This document shows positions 6,739 through 6,797 of a DNA stretch of 6,797 bases, piece by piece (within the stretch, counting starts at the first letter, position 1; each line of letters begins with the position of its first letter). The translations under genes and the position numbers were made by a program. A model generated the notes under the pieces. The model made no database searches. It was not told the DNA's origin and saw only the letters and a program-made list of their open reading frames with translations. This stretch comes from Pseudomonadota bacterium (GTDB lineage: Bacteria > Pseudomonadota > Gammaproteobacteria > GCA-001735895), in contig JACZQS010000131.1 of NCBI GenBank assembly GCA_022545625.1, forward strand, positions 1 to 6,797, written 5' to 3'.

Positions 6739-6797
6739 AGAACTGATCATTGCCCATGGGCAGGACATCATGTACTTGGCACGGGAGCAACAGGCTG
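6710..6797 (+). CDS. Unrecognised ORF overlapping the LEPR ORF, 3' incomplete
   Basis: The frame beginning ATG at 6710 (MKKRVSIANKELIIAHGQ...) stays open to the window's end, 29 codons plus one base. It overlaps the last 29 nt of the LEPR ORF in a different frame. The same frame is open back to a TGA at 6611 and has another ATG at 6641, which would give about 52 residues here. I do not recognise the protein; the visible part is a mix of polar and hydrophobic residues without a signal peptide. It could be an independent, translationally coupled gene, or the body of the LEPR protein put out of frame by one indel. Confidence 0.4.
   Translation, partial: MKKRVSIANKELIIAHGQDIMYLAREQQA

Noticed and set aside
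6608..6790. 60-codon open frame on the minus strand opposite the LEPR ORF
   Set aside because: No recognisable similarity, and the opposite strand carries a specific known motif in its own frame.

Overview
The window carries one plus-strand operon-like cluster: three complete genes, a 5'-incomplete gene at the left edge, and the start of a further locus at the right edge. Base composition is moderate (roughly half G+C by eye). The mix of HlyD-type adaptors, a PqqD/M50 membrane metalloprotease and a short SecA-like ATPase suggests a Gram-negative bacterium. A gammaproteobacterium, possibly marine or a metagenome-assembled genome, is my best guess from family resemblance, but there is no marker gene to prove it.

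Layout. (1) nt 1-1248 is an open frame that enters from the left edge. Its first ~250 codons are an SMC (chromosome condensation ATPase) hinge plus flanking coiled coil. Its last ~155 codons are the C-terminal half of a HlyD-family periplasmic adaptor. The change occurs inside a coiled coil near nt 760-800. This is either a contig chimera or a real in-frame fusion. (2) nt 1262-3409 encodes a PqqD-like domain, a multi-pass M50 zinc metalloprotease and a HlyD-like periplasmic domain in one protein. (3) nt 3402-5399 encodes a compact 665-residue SecA-like ATPase with both nucleotide-binding domains. It stops shortly after NBD2 and lacks most of the scaffold/two-helix finger, wing and zinc tail of housekeeping SecA. 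(4) nt 5402-6331 encodes a second HlyD/RND-type adaptor with an N-terminal signal peptide. (5) nt 6332-6609 is a 278-nt non-coding gap with a perfect 7-bp inverted repeat and an AT-rich direct repeat. (6) nt 6610-6738 is a 42-residue ORF with an N-terminal LEPR-type motif (LEELEPRQLFSGG), which I know from the extreme N-termini of very large secreted or surface proteins. It ends at a stop, and an overlapping ORF in another frame (from 6710) runs off the window.

Genes 1-4 are separated by 13 nt, an 8-nt overlap and 2 nt, so they are very probably co-transcribed and translationally coupled. My reading is that this is a dedicated envelope export or maturation machine. The SecA-like protein would supply ATP-driven force. 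The M50/PqqD protein would recognise and/or cleave a substrate in the inner membrane, and the two adaptors would bridge the periplasm. The LEPR-bearing ORF immediately downstream is the natural candidate for the substrate, or the sorting-signal part of it. The functional link is inference; the domain assignments are read from motifs.
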